Assembly: GCA_946902875.1 (NCBI GenBank)
Contig: OX336345.1
Location: 14,787,395-14,851,394 of the forward strand
DNA from: Nematopogon swammerdamellus
Lineage: Eukaryota > Arthropoda > Insecta > Lepidoptera > Adelidae
Reading direction: 5' to 3'
DNA: 64,000 nt
Shown: positions 11,001 through 21,802 of the stretch, in pieces
Layout: the number at the start of each line of letters is the position of its first letter
Position numbering within the stretch: position 1 is the stretch's first letter
The notes under the pieces: model-generated
The model's input: only the letters and a program-made list of their open reading frames with translations
Databases searched by the model: none
What the model was told of the DNA's origin: nothing
Program-made: the position numbers and the translations under genes

Positions 11001-14000
11001 CTCCAGGAGTAACGGAAGGAGAGATTCCGCTGTGTCAGCCTCCCACGAGGGTGGTGCGCCTGTTAATGGGTGTAGGGCCCGGAGCAGAGACCCGGTACAG
11101 GAATCGCCTGCCAGGAGTGGAACACGCGCTAATCTAAAACATAGTAAACACTAATCAGCTTCACAATTTCAGCAAGACCTTTTGCATTGGCATGAATGTT
11201 TATAATGATAGATGTATGTAAGTTGGAGCAAATATTTTGTATTGTTTTATTACTATAACCAGCAGTGGCTGTGTCAACTACGCTCACTGAGGTCCCACGC
11301 CAGCAGATAAATTGTCGTAATTATTTTAACTCAGGCCTGGTTGCATTCCACGAATTCATTGAACTCAATTCCCATCAGAGACGGTGACATATTTATTTCT
11401 TTTATTATTTCGCTTCAGACCGGCAACTGTTTATTACCTAAGCACATGCACGGCCAGAGTAAGCAGCTGTGGGGGCCGAGTGACCGGCGAGATGAGATCA
11501 GCGACGTCGGCAGCGTCGGGCCAGCGCTGCGGGTCTGCTCCGCGCTCGCCGCCCCGCACCGGTTCGACGCGCCAGTGCGCCGCGCACCTTGCACGCTCCA
11601 CACGCGCCCACACTGCGCTCAGCGGCAGCCCAGACGACATTAGCTATAACATTCACACATTCAAATAGTTTATTTTGAACGTATAGACATAAGATTGTAA
11701 TAATGTGACACTTGAGAACTTATAAAAATGTATGTTGAGCTATCGGCCGAATGGTGAAGGTCTTGTCACTCTTGCAAGGGGCAAGGATGGGTCCATACCA
11801 TGATACGCACAATGAGTATCGTTAAGGCTGCGATATGCAAAAATTTTAGGAGAAAACTAGATTTTTGAAATTTTCAAAAATTTATTTCAGAGAAACCAGG
11901 CCACACAGAAAAAATATAAAAATTGATCACAAAAGCCAAGAATAAAGAGAACTTTATAAAAAAAAAATTTAGTCAAAATGTGGCTTATTTACTTAACAAA
12001 CCCCCTTCAAACCCCACCTTGTCGTAAACAATTGGTAACATGGTGTTTTTAGCAGCTTTTTCCAGGGTCAACCTATACAAAAACGAAAAAACAATTAGGA
12101 TAAACCCTCGTTCTCTTCTTTTTCTTGGGCTTCTATGGAATATTTTCTGCATAGGTGTCTTGATTTTCTTAACAATTTCTTCTAAAAAAACGTAATTTAT
12201 GGTCCTCTGTTGTCTTTTTTTTGGGCAAAAGTTACATGTTATGAGAAATAAATCACTAAGCATGTTATAATGCATATATTTTTATTGAAAAGAAGAAAAA
12301 AAATCCAATTGAAAAATATGAGTATTTGGTTTCGAAAATTATTCTAACAAATGGCACATAATATAAGCCAAAACGCTCATTGTTCGCATGTTTTACATCA
12401 GCGGAATAGGGCCTTAAGATGCATTACTTTATGATAAGACTTTACTAAGTTTCAATTGCGCGTAGCAGGATTATCCTCTGGTTATCTGTGGTGTAGTTAT
12501 AAAAACCAGCATGGGTGGCTGTACCGTGACGCCAAATTCACCTCTACTTCAATGTAAAATTGTCTCAAAATATTTTTGGATTCTTAAAGTCGACCCCTTT
12601 CCAACGATGGGTCACTTACCATATAAAAAAATATATATTTTGTATTATTTTAATGTTAATTCGACCCCCCTGGAGGTTATTTTTAGCACATTGTAAAAAT
12701 AGCTTCTAGAGATTCTGCAAAATAATATTCTCTAATTTCGTACTAAATTTCAAGTTGATACGATGAACCGTTTAGAAGTTATTATCCTGTGACAGACGAA
12801 CAGATGGATGGACGCACAAGTCACAACATTGTTCCGTTTTCACCTCTTTGTGGTAAGTTTTACCTAAAAAAGACTAAAAGAATCACTGACATACCCAGTG
12901 GTTCTAGCTCAATGAATGCATTCTTCATCGAGAATGCTTCACCTTTTCCGCTGAAATTTTATTGTCAGATAATACAAAAAAAAACTTACAAAAAATTGTG
13001 TAAAATATTACCTCATCTTCCTCCTTAGCAAGCGTTATCTCTCTTGCTGCGACCCTCTCCTCTCCGTCGTACTTGAACGCCTCGCATCTCGGCACAAAGT
13101 TCATCGTAGTCACCAGGTCCATCAGCAAGTTCAGCTGTTCGAGCAGCCCCGCGTGTCGGAGGAACAGGCCGTACCGGTAGAACAGCTCGATGTACGCTCG
13201 CTGGTCGCGACGCAGAGCGGTCGCCGCGGCGGTGTACGTGTCGCGGACTGTTGCAGCCGAGCAGAGAGCGGCGCTGAATGCTACGCCCTCGGCTAACTCG
13301 CACCAGAGACGCGTTACTGTCGGCGAATCTGGCTCTGCAATTGTGTAACTTCTAAATGACAAGAGATGGAAAGCACATTTGTGTTAAATTCAAACAATCA
13401 CCTAAAAGTTCACCGCTTGAAACCCAATATAACAAACTTTTCAAGCAAAGCAAGAAAGCACTTCCTGACTAATAGAATCGTGAACAGCTGCAATAAACTG
13501 CCCAAGGAAGTTATTGAAGCATCTACTATAAACGCATGCAAAAATAGGCTTGGACAAGTATCAAAAACCAAGAAAGATAACAAATAGCAACACCAGTGAT
13601 CATCATAGACATGAACACAGCATATTAAGCCGCTAGTTCATTAACAAATAATAATAATAATTTTTGTATTTTGTTAATATTCCAACTCGTAACACATTTC
13701 GACATGCTACAATCTATGCCACATTTTTTAAGATCGAATAACCAAAACAAACTCACCAGCAGCAATAAGATCTTTCAACATGGAGAGGTACTCTGGCGAG
13801 GGTTTTGTGAGTCTCGCAAGGCGGAGTTTAGCATCCAGCAGTTCTGTACTCCTGGCGTTGTGCGTGAGGGCCACCTCCAGCACAGACAGTTGCTTCTGTC
13901 GGCATGCATCGCGTGCGCTGGACTCGCTCGTTGCTCGGTAGTTAAGAACGTCATAAGAGTAACGGTTCTCCTGTAAATAAACATATTATACAGATGTTCA

Positions 14001-16919
14001 AGAGGGATGTTTATTATCACACGCAACTATAAAATTACAAATAACAATTATTTTTGTGGAACCTGACATGGTTGATAACATCCTCGATGTCAGCCCAAAA
14101 CACCGAGTGAACTAGGTGCCACGAGGGTGCCTAGGTGAAAACACGAACTATTTACATAGCCGTTTCAACCGAAGTTTCATTCAGTACGGTGGTATTAACG
14201 CGGGCGGGATAAACCCTACCACCTAACCTAGTAAGGTAAGAAGGGAAGGGACCTACAGTTTTACGTGGAATCCGAACCATGGTCAGCCTCCAACGGTTGA
14301 GCGGTCACCCATCCAAGTACTGACCGTGCTCAGGGTTGCTTAACAAAAGTTGACCAACAGCACCACTGAGCTAACGAGGCTGACAATTTCCTTACCGTGC
14401 CAGCTACGCCTACATTGTGTGAAAGGTCGTTGAGTGCCCTCCGATGCATCGGGACATTCCTCCGACGCCAACAAAGCAGAGAAAACTAACCTATCTGGCA
14501 ATACTGCACGTGCATAGGGTAGAAACATTTGGTTTAGATTTAAATGACATTCTTAGGGAATTCACTTCAAAAACGGCACAGAGGCGCAATGTCCTTGGGA
14601 TCATTGAGTGAATCTTTGTGTTGATCTTACTTTACTGTACTTTGTAATATAAATATTTTTATAATTTGATTGACCTATCGATCTTCATTTCTATTTTGTC
14701 TTATAATAACTGCAGTAAATTGACTGGAGTCACGGAGTACTTCCGCGCCCTGGACGTGGGCACACTTAATGGCCATGTTTACCTGTACAATCAATCTTAA
14801 GTAAAGTGCAAGGGGCCCACTTTATCACATTAGTGATAATTATCTCCAATGATGAATGGTTGATTGGGGCCAACATGTTTCATCTTATATTGTGATTACT
14901 AAGTAGATATTAGAATGTAATAAATGATTAATACAATGGATAAACAAAATTTTCACCTATGTAAAAATAACAACCATATGAAAACTGTTTTATTTAAATA
15001 TTTTACTCAGGGGTACCCGGGTCTCCGAAAACTAAGGGGTGCCGATTAAAATTTAAAATACAACTGGTAACCGCTGATCTAGATGAACTAAACTATCTCA
15101 TTTTTTATATCATTTTGCACTATCTTTCCTATCTCTATTGTTTTCTAAGTGCTTGTGCTTGAGTTTTATAAATAAACTAAGTACTTAAAATAAAATAAAA
15201 ACTGACATTTTTTTTTCTTAAACTTGCATGACCCTCATGTTCTGCGCAAAACTGTTTTTTTTTCCCCCTGTAAAACTGACATATTCGAGAATAAGTCCTA
15301 TTGCCAAACCACCGTCACAAACACTCCATTTGCAACAGAACTCTTGACAACCTGTAAGTAATTAAGAATATTGACCTATGTACCTGAAAGTTAACAAACT
15401 CCAACCACTTGTCCACATCGTGTGGGTTGTCTGCTAGATATTTATTATACTGAGCCATCTTCTCAGAGAGATCCTTTTCAGTTCTTGAATGGTCCCATCT
15501 CTTCTTAGAGTCTGTAACTTTTTCATACTCTCCCATATTGCTGCTTTTGGGTTCATCCTGCACTTCGGTGTTATAATTTTTTTCATTTAAAAATCTGATG
15601 TCGACTTCAAAGTAACGCTTCCACTTCTTTTTATTTGATTTTTTGTGATCAGAGAAACATATGCCGCGCCTAGACTGGTGGTATCTGAAAAATATAAAAA
15701 TTCTATTACATACTCATTGAAAATTTTTACCGATTAACAGTGGTTTTTTAAAAAGATTTACATAAGTTGACGTTTCATCACGCGCTGTCACAACACACAT
15801 CTTCAAGATCTTCTGCAAAGCCGTCGACTTATGTAAGTATATTTAAAAAACCAATGTTAATCCGTAAAAATAAAAAATGAGCATAATGAATAACAGGGTA
15901 AACTGCAAAAAATTATATAGGTAATTGTTTTATAAATCTTCGTTTTCTACTTCATCGATGAACTGTTTTTTTTATTTTATGTGCAACATGTGGTGCCGAG
16001 CCACCCATAAGGTGTCTAACGACGCCCACGGACATTCGGTCGTATGCAGAGGTTTGCTTATTCCATGGGGAGAGCACTCCCCGTGGAATAAGCGATAGAA
16101 CACACTTAGGGAGCTGACATTCCTGCGGAGTTGCACTGGTTCTAGATCTCGCGACTAGATTCCACTATAAATACTCGTTTATACAAGGTAACACACTTGA
16201 AAACTCATTTCAAACTTCCGTTGATGACTTGGTGTGTAACAGTGAACGATTCAGTATTTTTTAATTCTGTCATGCAGGTCATTATATTACCTACATGGTC
16301 AAAAAGTTAAGTAATCATTTTATAACATAAAAAAAAACAATTATTAATAGATAGTCGCTATGGAATATTAAAAAAATATAATTCAATTTACTCTGGTCTC
16401 GCAGGGTAGTACAATGTAGACACATACAGATTTCCAAGTTCAGGTTTCTTGTCTACATAAAAATCATCCGAGTTTTCTTCTCTCAACTTCTTCTTTCCTC
16501 GGGCTCGTTTTTTATGCTTGCTTTTCTTCTTCTTCTTCTTGGCAGCGGGTTCGTCCTCCACTTCACAATCGAGTTTTCTCTTCCTGCTAGCCGACGGGGC
16601 ATCCTCTTCCGAGTGAGTGTTTTCACTGGATGTCTCTAGAAGTTCGGCTTCATCTTCAGAGTTCGCCGTTTCGTCCGGGCAATGTAAGTCGTCGACTTCT
16701 TTTATTAGATCTTTTTCCAGTTCCACGTATACGGGTATAGCTGGACGATTGTTGAAAAAAATATATAAATTCGGGTAAAAAGTCGGTGTGCATTGTTTGT
16801 TAGCAGTAATAGTGTGAAAACTTTTATTAGAAATGTGTAAAAATCATACCTTCTGTTTTTGTATTGGACCATGTTTTATCGCCGTCTTTCGCTGGTGCGT
16901 ACGCGGGGAACAGAGACAT
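5021..16919 (-). CDS. Nrde2: NRDE2 nuclear exosome/RNAi regulator
   Basis: Thirteen minus-strand exons: 16919-16850, 16740-16392, 15684-15384, 13970-13757, 13334-13012, 11643-11438, 11133-10928, 10507-10387, 9927-9727, 9184-9040, 7684-7294, 6083-5851, 5137-5021. All junctions are GT-AG with matching phases and sum to 2877 nt (958 aa; human about 1164). The N-terminus MSLFPAYAPAKDGDKTW is family-typical. Exon 2 is acidic/serine-rich with a Lys-rich nuclear-localisation stretch, then the conserved DFYVDKKPELGNLYVSTLYY block. Exons 3-13 carry repeated helical (HAT/TPR-like) segments such as ADNPHDVDKWLEFVNFQ and VERLFAACLEWTSGRERLA. The end is EKQLRLHTLPEELAPV. In other animals NRDE2 is nuclear, binds the MTR4 helicase, restrains exosome recruitment and supports splicing. 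The introns are full of mobile elements. Confidence 0.92.
6100..7088. mobile_element. hAT-type MITE with 8-bp target duplication
   Basis: The left end is CAGTGGCGGCTGGTGACTTA and the right end is the inverse, GGGCCAGCCGCCACTG. The direct repeat CCAACAAC lies at 6092-6099 and at 7089-7096, immediately outside both ends. An 8-bp duplication and CA-starting inverted termini are hallmarks of the hAT superfamily. There is no transposase ORF in 989 bp, so it is non-autonomous. It sits in the last-but-one NRDE2 intron, 9-17 nt from the exon at 6083. A tRNA-like fragment near 6440-6510 may be nested inside. Confidence 0.85.
7834..8886. mobile_element. piggyBac-like derivative with TTAT duplications
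   Basis: The ends are inverted repeats: CCCTTTCCACCC at 7834-7845 and GGGTGGAAAGGG at 8875-8886. Both are flanked by TTAT (7830-7833 and 8887-8890). CCC-starting ends and a four-base TTAN target resemble piggyBac elements, whose canonical target is TTAA. Palindromic words of the form GCACGATCGTGC recur near both ends (about 7970-8010, 8505-8530, 8780-8860) and may be transposase-binding subterminal repeats. It is located in the NRDE2 intron between exons at 9040 and 7684. Confidence 0.7.
8246..8400 (-). pseudogene. Remnant of piggyBac-type transposase N-terminus
   Basis: The minus-strand frame reads RELNEDLVLEIIGNGDISD, then an acidic stretch. This pattern resembles the acidic N-terminal leader of piggyBac-like transposases (an LxxxxIxxII helix followed by DISDLE-type acidic residues). 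No catalytic DDD domain follows, so this is an internally deleted copy. It supports the class call for the surrounding element. Confidence 0.45.
9985..10155 (+). mobile_element. SINE 3' half (GATGTTGTAGGTGATGTAG tail family)
   Basis: It shares with 58270-58457 the blocks GTTTGTGTTTTCCGT, TGACATGGCACCTAGTTCAC, GGTGTTATGGGTTGACATCA and the terminal GTGTCAGTATCCAT followed by an A-run. Plus orientation, in an NRDE2 intron. Confidence 0.75.
10590..10800 (+). pseudogene. LINE reverse-transcriptase scrap
   Basis: Translation reads KKAFEIVNHDILLWKLVI, a stop, then GFTSKSLYFFTDYV. This matches the LINE RT motif (D)xxKAFDxVxHxxLLxKL...G...WFxSYL. It is broken by stops and lies in an NRDE2 intron. Confidence 0.55.
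11826..12413 (+). mobile_element. TTAA-flanked non-autonomous element, copy 1
   Basis: Starts GGCTGCGATATGC directly after TTAA (11822-11825) and ends GAATAGGGCC directly before TTAA (12414-12417). A second copy in the opposite orientation lies at 25819-26376, also bounded by TTAA. TTAA duplications suggest piggyBac-type insertion. No transposase ORF is visible. Confidence 0.65.
13366..13587 (+). pseudogene. C-terminal fragment of a LINE reverse transcriptase ORF
   Basis: An open stretch of 73 codons contains KHFLTNRIVNSCNKLPKEVI and NACKNRLGQ. This is the typical C-terminus of jockey/CR1-like LINE ORF2 (F..RVVNxWNxLPxxVVxAxSxNxFKxRLD). It lies antisense in an NRDE2 intron. Confidence 0.65.
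14060..14390 (-). mobile_element. tRNA/5S-rRNA chimeric SINE, minus orientation
   Basis: Read on the minus strand it starts with a tRNA-like head containing GTTAGCTCAGTGGTGC. It then has GTTAAGCAACCCTGAGCAC and AGTACTTGGATGGGTGACCG, which is the 3' half of 5S rRNA including its internal promoter C-box region. It ends in the tail family seen at 58270. This shows that one SINE unit fuses tRNA, 5S and a conserved 3' tail. Confidence 0.75.
14735..15060 (+). repeat. hAT-derived relic, related to 51952-52215
   Basis: It shares CTGATGAATGGTTGA-type, TTACTCAGGGGTAC-type and GGGTCTC..AAA blocks with the 51952-52215 repeat, which begins CAGCGGTTCCCAAATAGTGG. The ends are decayed here and there is no ORF. 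Confidence 0.5.
15975..16165 (-). repeat. LINE 3'-end fragment
   Basis: It shares GAACACACTTAGGGAGC, ACTCCCCGTG and GCGGAGTTGCA words with the LINE at 29955-30428, same orientation. Too short and broken to translate further. In an NRDE2 intron. Confidence 0.55.
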
Positions 16920-17134
16920 TGTTTTATTTTTCTGATGTGGTGTGGCAAAGAGGATATAACCACTGCGTTTGGTGTGGCTTTCTTGGTTTTCTTCACCTTT
17001 TTCCAAAATGTACAAAACAAAGCAAGCAAGCAAGCAAAACAACCACAGATTAATGATACCTAAGACGAATGGCTCGGGGCCAATTCTGATGTCTCTCACT
17101 TTTTTTTTCTTATTTTTTTTTATTTTCGAAAATA

Positions 17135-17460
17135 TTCGGAAATATACAAACTGTTTTGGTGGTTTAAAAAAAAACATGCGTAGCGAGCGACGCATCTTCT
17201 TTATATTAACCCTAACCTAATGTTGAGGCGGTGCATGTCGTTTTTGTTACAAGTTCGTATTTCCGAAAATAATTCTTAGGTGGTTATAAAAAAAACTAAA
17301 CACCCTAAAACAATTTATACACCGTAACATTGCTCAAAAGAAAAAAAAACAAAAAAAAAAACAAAAAGATTTAGTGGGATTCGAACCCATGGTCATAAAA
17401 CTACTAGTCCTAGACCCTCACTCCTGACCTGCCTGAGCCACGAAATCACAAACGAATATC
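17135..17460 (-). mobile_element. Composite repeat with tRNA-derived SINE head
   Basis: Same family as 1262-1570: TGTTTTGGTGGTTTAAAA end, GCGACGCATCTTCTTTATA, CCTAACCTAATGTTGAGG, and a minus-strand tRNA-like head with the B-box complement GGATTCGAACCC near 17377. It is directly upstream of the NRDE2 promoter side. Confidence 0.7.
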
Positions 17461-18524
17461 GAATTCCCTTGATTCGCTTTCGGCTCTATGTCGTCACAGC
17501 TATCAGGGAGAGCCAACAGAATTGATCCCGAGCCACTCGTTATATATAGAGCGTTCCAAGTCCAACAAAATTTCCCTTCGCCGTTATGTTGGCTCCACTG
17601 CCAGTGTCACTGTCAGTGCTTAAATTCCTGTTGCCAGATTGTAAAGATTATATTACCTAATATTGTAATAGGTATTTGGGTGAATATTCGCGCAACGATT
17701 TATTTTGTCAATTTTTTAGGTGTTTTGAAAAACATTACATTATTAAATATCTGTCTCATAAATAACGACCTTTCGACATCGCAAAGGCCATTTATATTAA
17801 AGGCACTTTAATTGAACGACAATTTCAAAAGATATTTACATTTAAAGAAAATTTACGTGGAAGGTAATGACGTATAGTGACGATGAATGATTTTTTCGAC
17901 GTTGTTGAATGATTCCGTGTACCGATGAATGACGAAAAAAATTCAATGTGTTTTTAATCGCTTTTTATTGTAATACTTAATCTTAATCCTACATCATCTT
18001 AATACCTACATCTTTAGCGCTAATATGATGTTGCACTCATTAAAGAATAAAAACAACAAACATTTAAAAGCAAATTATGATTATTGAGTTTAGCATTTTG
18101 ACAACATTAACATGTGTAAGTCTGCACTTATTAGAGTATAAAACATATTAAAGCAAATTATTACTAAGTTAAGTCTTTTGACAGTCAAATGTTGGCGCAA
18201 ATCTGGCTTTTTACTTATTGAAATCCGAAAATAAAAATATCTTACACTTAAAACACAATCTCAGAAACACTGTTTCAGTCTTTTTAGGTTAAGTATAAAA
18301 TTACATGTATATTTATTCGATGTCGAAGGTTGAAACAATTGTTTGAACGGATTTATATTATTCTCAGTTATTGTAATATCCGAAAGAACTTTGATTTCTT
18401 TTGATGTTTTGTAGTTTGCAAGAAGAACTACATCTAATTCCACGTTAGTATTTTTTTGTGCACTTAATGAGTCTTTTATGAGCACTTAATGAAATTTTCA
18501 CCATGCGAAGAAGCAGTCTAGTTA

Positions 18525-19056
18525 AGATATAACTTCTCCGGAATGTTTTTCTCTTTGTATTTGTCTCATTTTAAATATTTTCATGCGGTAAAGTGCATTT
18601 TGTTTCTTCAGCACTTTTATAATGCTTTTGAGATATTTTTGTTTCTTCCGTTCCTGATACCGCACTTTCCTAACTGCCATTTGAACTTGTGCTTTGGTGG
18701 AAGTCGAACGATCATCTTCCAAAGGATCTTTGTTAAGCCGTTTTTGTTATCTTCTTCACTTTCAGGAATAGCTTCTACGTTAACAGGTTGTGGTAAAGTT
18801 TGCTGCTTTTCTGCTTCTCTTTTTCTTGCTCTATAAAGTCTAGAATTTTCTTTCCATTTATTACGCTGCTGCCTTTGCTCTCTCGGAGACTTTTCTGCAA
18901 TGTTCTTGTTTTTTTTTTGTTCTATTGTTTTCAAATAATTTGCTCTCTGTCTCTCATTCTCAACAGCATACAGTTCAGGATCACTTTCAATTTCGGCATA
19001 ACGGCGCTTCTTCCTCAACCTTTCATATTTTTTCGTTGTAGCCTTTCTTTTACCTT
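18525..19056 (-). pseudogene. Basic coiled-coil ORF with one frameshift
   Basis: It reads on the minus strand from an AG acceptor-like site near 19057: KRKATTKKYERLRKKRRYAE, then ESDPELYAVENERQRANY and EKSPREQRQQRNKWKENS. The frame shifts by one base near 18720-18745 and continues with KAQVQMAVRKVRYQERKKQK to a stop near 18525. Its regular Lys/Arg/Glu-rich RxxYxxxRKR pattern resembles unnamed, multi-copy ORFs of insect mobile elements that I cannot assign to a family. An open stretch at 19190-19414 starting MKLKKNANMKPVLP could be a further upstream exon. Not clearly a host gene. Confidence 0.45.
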
Positions 19057-19601
19057 GAAAAACAAAACATAAACATATTTTATAACAGATCCACGCTTGC
19101 CGTTACAGATGAATGTATGCAAGTAATTTCAGAAACAGCCTTTGTTGTATATAGAAATATGTGTTTTATTATTTCTAATATAAAGATTGTTAAAAGAAGT
19201 ATGACGCATGTGAATAAGTGTTATTGTAGTTGCAAATTCGCAAAACACTAAAACCAAAGAAATTAACTTGCATACACATTTTTGATGTATAATTAAGAGA
19301 CGAAAAAAAGAAGCGTATCTGCCAAATAGATTGCGTTTCTAAACCAATTATAGAACCCAAATCGTTTGCTATTGGCAGAACTGGTTTCATATTGGCATTT
19401 TTTTTCAGTTTCATTTTGTTTTATTGCTGTAGTAGCGGTTCTCTAAACGGTCCTTAATAAAGCATATCAGCTACGGTTCTTAACTACACACATTATTAAT
19501 TACATTTAATTATTTATTATTTCTGAAAGCAGTCTATCTATCAACAAATAAGTAATACTGTCATATTCTCTCAAATTATTATAGCGTCATTAATTGTAAC
19601 A

Positions 19602-19740
19602 TTACTCATTAATTTCATCCAAAACTTCTAACATCTTTATCATAGCTTTTCTCCTCATTGTTTCTGGAATGCCCTCTAATTCTTGTGCAATTACTCTTCC
19701 AAAAAGTTGGTGATCATATGTCTTTTTCGGTGACGAATTT
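19602..19740 (-). pseudogene. BESS-motif-like peptide
   Basis: The minus frame reads YDHQLFGRVIAQELEGIPET, then MRRKAMIKMLEVLDEINE and a stop. The spacing of D..LF...IA..L..IP...R..A...M..L matches the BESS motif that ends MADF-BESS DNA-binding proteins. MADF/Myb-like second proteins occur in PIF/Harbinger elements, but no MADF domain is visible here because the upstream side is the minisatellite. Confidence 0.4.
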
Positions 19741-20165
19741 GCGACTCTCGACTCCACTCTCGACTCAACGCTCGATACAACCCCCAATTCAACTCAACTC
19801 TCCCCTCGACTCAACTCTCGACTCAACCCTTCATTCAACTCAACTTTCAACTCAACTCTCGACTCTACTCTCGACACAACTCTCAACTCAACTCTCGACT
19901 CCACCCTCGACACAACTCTCAACTCAATTCTCGACGTCGAGAGGAAAGTTGAGTTGAATTGAGGGTTGTGTCGAGAGTTGAGTCGAGAGTGGAGTCGAGA
20001 GTTGAGTTGAGAGTTGAGTTGAATTGAGGGTTGTGTCGATAGTTGAGTCAAGAGTGGAGTCGAGAGTCGAGTTGAGAGTTAGGTTGAATTGAGGGTTGAG
20101 CCGAGAGTTGAGTTGAGGATTGAGTCGAGAGTTGAGTTGAAAGTTGAATTTAGGGTTGAGTTGAC
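19735..20165. repeat. Foldback GACTCAACTCTC minisatellite
   Basis: The left half (19735-19935) is tandem copies of a roughly 12-13 bp unit, CTCGACTCAACT with variants. The right half (19940-20165) is the same unit in reverse complement, GAGTTGAGTCGAG. The two halves meet at CTCGACGTCGAG near 19930-19942, so the whole array can fold into one long hairpin. Confidence 0.9.
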
Positions 20166-21602
20166 ATAGAGAGAATGTAGGGCCTCTCTTATAGTTTACA
20201 GTAAAACCTAAACTAAAGTCTTAAGTCTTATAGTTCTCAAATAAAACGGAATGGTACGGAACCCTCTCCACGCGAGTTTGACCTGCACTTGACCGTTTTT
20301 TAATGTATTATTTTACCCAGAAACTGTCACTATACAAACTTTCGTTAAAATCCGTTCAGCCGTTTAGGCGTGAAAGAGAACAAACAAATAAATAAATACA
20401 TATACTTTCGCGTTTATGATATTAATGATATGTGATGTCGTCATTAGGCTCCACAGAATATCATTCAACTCCTCTATTTATCATTAGGTTCCATGATTCG
20501 TCATTACGTTCCCAGCACAAACGGCGATGAATGATCTAACGTTGAATGATAAAAAAGTGTAAATCACTTTGTAACTTGCTTCTAATAAATATTGACAGAA
20601 CTGTATGAAACAAAATAAATGCACGCAAAAGGTTATTACAAGAAGTGATAAAATTTTAATTAATGTTAGTAATGCATACTAAGAATATCCATATATCCAG
20701 GATGAATATCCAGGGTTTGTTGAATGATGGGAGAAGAGAATAAACACCGGAGAACGCTACTTAATTAATTATTACAACGTCTGGCACGTGCTCACCGCTC
20801 GAATGCGTTGCGACGACTGCTGGTGAAGCGTGCGGGGAACCGCCCGCGCATAGAGTGGCTCGATGGCGCAACTATCTACAGAGTTATGAAGTGAACCATA
20901 ACATTTGCGAACAATGATGATATTTGCGTGACAAATGTTTAATTTAATAAATAACGTAGTTCTATTTTGTAATATGACAGTATTTATTACTTTTTATAGA
21001 GAACATAATTTACTAATGCTAAAGTTAATAGCTAAATGCATTATTTATGTATAGATTTTTAATAACACAGGTTTCATTAGAAAAGCTTACGTTGTGAACG
21101 CGACGTTGAATGACATTTAGCAGGGTTTTTTAAATTTTTAGGCAATATTTACCTTCAATAGACGCACATTTTTTCCGTCGCCCACTAGAGGTATGTTCAG
21201 TCAATCATTACATATTAATGTAATGGTTTAATACTTTGCCCTTTCTTTATTATGGGCTTGAATGTTAACATAATACGATTTTGAAGAATCACCCATTTAC
21301 CGTGTAATAAATACGGTAAATACTGATAATTACGGGTAAATCTGTACACATAGCAACCCTCAACGCTGTTTTGACAGATAGACAGAGGAGCCAACATAAC
21401 GGCGAAGGGACGATTTCACAGAATACTAAATAGGTACGATTTCTCCGCGGGAACGCTCTGGCTCTGCTACGACATTTTTTTTTTATATTTTATTCGTTTC
21501 TTTTCGGAACAGGCAAAACTAATTAAAGTATACAGCCTTTTATGTTGTACTTCTAATATCTGTTGTTTTCTTCTCGAATCGCGAGAATCTCAAAATATAT
21601 AC

Positions 21603-21802
21603 NNNNNNNNNNNNNNNNNNNNNNNNNNNNNNNNNNNNNNNNNNNNNNNNNNNNNNNNNNNNNNNNNNNNNNNNNNNNNNNNNNNNNNNNNNNNNNNNNN
21701 NNNNNNNNNNNNNNNNNNNNNNNNNNNNNNNNNNNNNNNNNNNNNNNNNNNNNNNNNNNNNNNNNNNNNNNNNNNNNNNNNNNNNNNNNNNNNNNNNNNN
21801 NN
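21603..21802. other. Assembly gap (200 N)
   Basis: A run of N bases. The round length suggests a scaffold gap of unknown size. Apparent ORFs across it are artefacts. Confidence 0.99.

Larger units (their letters stand above)
17548..21459. mobile_element. 3.9 kb inverted-repeat-bounded element, possibly undescribed
   Basis: The outer ends are inverted repeats: AGAGCGTTCC at 17548-17557 and GGAACGCTCT at 21450-21459. A perfect 23-bp inverted repeat lies inside them (17574-17596 and 21387-21409, core CCGTTATGTTGGCTCC). Between them are a basic coiled-coil ORF (18525-19056), a BESS-like peptide (19602-19740), a foldback minisatellite (19735-20165) and repeated GATGAATGA words near 17880-17940 and 20480-20560. 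I found no recognisable transposase, and target duplications are not clear. The whole block sits between NRDE2 and MOCS1. Confidence 0.6.

Noticed and set aside
10895..11137. 80-codon plus-strand ORF starting METKTNKKNEYQ
   Set aside because: It is the antisense shadow of NRDE2 exon 11133-10928, whose minus-strand frame (VPLLAGDSCTGSLLRALHPL) joins its neighbours in phase.
14280..14345. 5S rRNA gene
   Set aside because: Only the 3' half of 5S is present, fused to a tRNA-like head and SINE tail; it is part of a repeat.
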